Assembly: GCA_002389055.1 (NCBI GenBank)
Contig: DGNT01000155.1
Span: 1-9,443, forward strand
Reading direction: 5' to 3'
Source of the DNA: Alcanivorax sp. UBA4485
GTDB taxonomy: Bacteria; Pseudomonadota; Gammaproteobacteria; Pseudomonadales; Alcanivoracaceae
DNA length: 9,443 nt
Shown here: piece by piece, positions 8,242-9,443 of the stretch
Layout: each line of letters begins with the position of its first letter
Numbering within the stretch: the stretch's first letter is position 1
Made by a program: the position numbers and the translations under genes
Notes under the pieces: generated by a model
What the model saw: the letters and a program-made list of their open reading frames with translations, nothing else
Told to the model about the DNA's origin: nothing
The model's database searches: none

Positions 8242-8457
8242 GCGGTCGAGCTGTTCGCGGGTGAAGATGGAGATGGTTTCGGTGGCGTCGTCGAACACCA
8301 CCGAGGCCTGGCCGCGCCGCAACTGCTCGCGCACCTGCGCCACCTTGGTGTCGGTACCGATTTCCTGCTCGCCGTAATCGGTGCCGTCGCGGGTGACGAA
8401 CTCCTCGATCAGGTTATCCAGGGTGTCCGGGGGGATCTCTTGCCAAGGAACAATCAT
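8236..8457 (-). CDS. yheU: YheU family protein (UPF0270)
   Basis: A 73-residue acidic protein beginning MIVPWQEIPPDTLDNLIEEF. It matches the small YheU/UPF0270 family of gammaproteobacteria in length and pattern: the IPWQ start, the FVTRDGTDYGE segment (about 20-30), KVAQVREQLRRGQA (38-51) and a short beta-rich end. The family is small, probably cytosolic and of unproven function. The ATG at 8457 lies six bases from the outer edge of the heptamer element, so its leader and any ribosome binding site fall in or next to repeat DNA; only a weak GGG is seen. The last codon (TTG, Leu73) and the TAG stop come from the fourth copy of the 15-bp tandem repeat. Normal family length suggests the gene is still intact. 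Confidence 0.93.
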   Translation of the reverse strand: MIVPWQEIPPDTLDNLIEEFVTRDGTDYGEQEIGTDTKVAQVREQLRRGQASVVFDDATETISIFTREQLDRL

Positions 8458-8463
8458 AAAACC

Positions 8464-8596
8464 CAGTTGATAGTTGATAATTGACAGTTGATAGCTGAAG
8501 ACACCCTAGCAGGAAGGCATGGCGGTTACGCATGCATTTGGCGTTCAGGATACGCGTTGTTTTCGCTGTCAACTATCCACTGTCAACTATCAACTA
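8464..8596. repeat. Heptamer-armed palindromic element, copy 2
   Basis: The left arm is CAGTTGA, TAGTTGA, TAATTGA, CAGTTGA (8464-8491) then TAGCT. The right arm, after CGCTG, is TCAACTA, TCCACTG, TCAACTA, TCAACTA (8569-8596). The architecture is the same as copy 1: four heptamers, a five-base AGCT-like joint, a core, a joint, and four inverted heptamers. The core block GATACGCGTTGTTTT (8549-8563) matches GATACGCTTTGTTTT read on the minus strand of copy 1 (1440-1426), so the two cores are related and lie in opposite orientation. The element fills the space between yheU and the next minus-strand gene, giving the latter its TAG stop (8594-8596). AACC flanks both ends (8460-8463 and 8597-8600), a possible 4-bp target duplication. 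Confidence 0.85.
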
Positions 8597-9022
8597 AACC
8601 ATGGTGCCTTCCCGGGACCATTCGCAGCGCACGCGCAGGGGTTCGTCGGAGGGCTCGTGGTAGTCGTCGGCGCTGTCCCACATGAAGGTGTGGAAGCCGG
8701 CGAAATCGGTTTCCAGGTGCACCACCGCGCCCACCCAGTACATCTGTTTGAGCAGACGTTCGAATTTGGCGATCCAGTGCTCCCACTCGTACTCCACCGC
8801 CCGGTAGGACATGCCGAAGTGGATCACCTGGGTCTGGTAGCTGCCGCCGGAGGCCGGGTCGCCGGAGATCGCGAACATGTCCTGGCTGAGGAACGGCCAA
8901 TGGTCGGACTCCGGTAAGGTGCGGATCGCGCGGCGGTTGTGAAAGCAGCTGGCCTGGCGCTGCTGCCGGTCACCGAACGGCAGGTGCTTGATGCACCCGT
9001 AGACGATCGATTCGTTGTCCAA
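8594..9022 (-). CDS. Uncharacterised 142-residue protein
   Basis: I do not recognise a named family. The protein is soluble, with no signal peptide or membrane segment, and rich in aromatic residues, His and acidic residues, for example SDHWPFLSQDMFAISGDP (39-56), EYEWEHWIAKFERLLKQMYW (77-96) and ETDFAGFHTFMWDS (104-117). The dense conserved-looking Trp/His/Asp pattern suggests a real cytosolic domain. The start is TTG at 9022: no ATG lies in frame upstream near a ribosome binding site, and GAGG (9032-9029) sits six bases before the TTG. The gene follows the transglycosylase-like gene by 29 bp on the same strand and is probably co-transcribed with it. The TAG stop belongs to the outermost heptamer of the palindromic element. 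It could be a companion of the wall enzyme, but this is only a positional guess. Confidence 0.75.
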   Translation of the reverse strand: MDNESIVYGCIKHLPFGDRQQRQASCFHNRRAIRTLPESDHWPFLSQDMFAISGDPASGGSYQTQVIHFGMSYRAVEYEWEHWIAKFERLLKQMYWVGAVVHLETDFAGFHTFMWDSADDYHEPSDEPLRVRCEWSREGTMV

Positions 9023-9028
9023 TTCAAA

Positions 9029-9032
9029 CCTC
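9029..9032 (-). promoter_or_regulatory. Ribosome binding site supporting a TTG start
   Basis: GAGG on the minus strand, six bases upstream of TTG (9022-9020), is the only good start signal for the 142-residue gene. It argues for TTG initiation. Confidence 0.5.
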
Positions 9033-9051
9033 GTTGCAAAGATAACGCCCG

Positions 9052-9443
9052 TCAGCGTCCGCAGCGTTCCATCTGCACCGCGTAGCGGGTGGCCATGTCC
9101 TGGGCGCGCTGCGCCGAGCGTTTCATATAGGGCCGGCTTTTCCAGGTGCCGCGGGCGTAGCCGCCGTGGCCGGCGTAGTAGGCCAGGTACAGATGGTAGG
9201 CGTCGTTGCGCGCGATGCCGTTACGCACATGGCTCTGGTAATGGTACCAGCCGACGAAGTGCACCGCGTCGCCGAAGTCGTCCCGGTCGGCGCCGCCGTG
9301 ACCGGTTTCACGCCGGTACCAGTCCCAGGTGCCGTCCAGGGCCTGGGGGTAACCGTAGGCGCTGGAGGGACGCTTCCAGGGAATAAAGCCCAGCAGCTTG
9401 GTGCGCGGCGGGCGGGCGTCGGCCTGGAAGCCGGATTCCTTGT
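9052..9443 (-). CDS. Lytic transglycosylase (SLT)-like protein, 3' part only
   Basis: The gene enters from beyond the right edge and its C-terminal 129 residues are visible, ending with TGA at 9054-9052. Near the window edge is KESGFQADARPP, where the Glu-Ser fits the catalytic Glu of SLT-fold lytic transglycosylases. It is followed by LLGFIPWKRPSSAYGYPQAL and DGTWDWYRRETG, corresponding to the GLMQ / ST-W region of the fold in a divergent form. Then come VHFVGWYHYQSH and NDAYHLYLAYYAGHGGYARG, the Tyr-rich Ala-Tyr-Tyr-Ala-Gly segment typical of these enzymes. Such enzymes cleave the MurNAc-GlcNAc bond of peptidoglycan to give 1,6-anhydro ends in the periplasm. The N-terminus, where a signal peptide would lie, is outside the window. 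An internal GTG at 9264 is not the start. It is probably followed in an operon by the 142-residue gene. Confidence 0.8.
   Translation of the reverse strand, partial: KESGFQADARPPRTKLLGFIPWKRPSSAYGYPQALDGTWDWYRRETGHGGADRDDFGDAVHFVGWYHYQSHVRNGIARNDAYHLYLAYYAGHGGYARGTWKSRPYMKRSAQRAQDMATRYAVQMERCGR

Noticed and set aside
8488..8685. Small plus-strand open frame beginning in the second heptamer element
   Set aside because: It crosses the repeat arm and runs antisense into the 142-residue gene, with no family signal. A genuine peptide from the core cannot be excluded but is unsupported.

Overview
The window is GC-rich (roughly two thirds G+C by eye), densely coded DNA from a gammaproteobacterium. 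MnmC in its fused two-domain form, a YheU (UPF0270) protein and a YecN-like MAPEG protein point to that class. The intergenic REP-type repeats (GTGGGAGCGGGC / GCCCGCTCCCAC) are of the kind common in Pseudomonas and relatives. An Alcanivorax-like or other Pseudomonadales/Oceanospirillales host is my best guess, but it is an inference. The region looks like ordinary chromosome: no phage, plasmid, CRISPR or transposase genes are visible.

Layout, left to right: a REP unit (1-73); a single-domain Old Yellow Enzyme-type flavin oxidoreductase (161-1399, +); a palindromic element with arms of four heptamers each (1393-1534); a large orphan hybrid sensor kinase (1521-4067, -) with a hairpin just ahead of its ribosome binding site; a divergent lipoprotein of unknown role (4260-4886, +); a broken AEC-family permease (4883-5679, -) whose middle is replaced by a pair of REP units; mnmC (5751-7652, +), which overlaps a MAPEG membrane protein gene (7643-8023, +); a second REP pair with a 15-bp tandem tail (8050-8241); yheU (8236-8457, -); a second heptamer palindrome (8464-8596); a small uncharacterised gene (8594-9022, -); and the 3' part of a lytic-transglycosylase-like gene (9052-9443, -) running off the window.

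The genes do not form one pathway. mnmC (tRNA wobble-uridine modification) and the MAPEG gene are probably co-transcribed, as are the transglycosylase-like gene and the small gene after it. The others stand alone.

The most interesting content is between the genes. Two repeat families sit at gene ends and supply stop codons: the flavin oxidoreductase, the kinase, yheU and the small gene all terminate inside repeat sequence. The heptamer element (YAGTTGA iterated four times, a core, then four inverted heptamers) has the same architecture in both copies, and its 7-base period places stop codons in successive reading frames. The REP units carry a variable stem whose two sides change together, so the hairpin itself seems to be conserved. 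No new defence or metabolic system was found; the heptamer palindrome is the best candidate for something undescribed.
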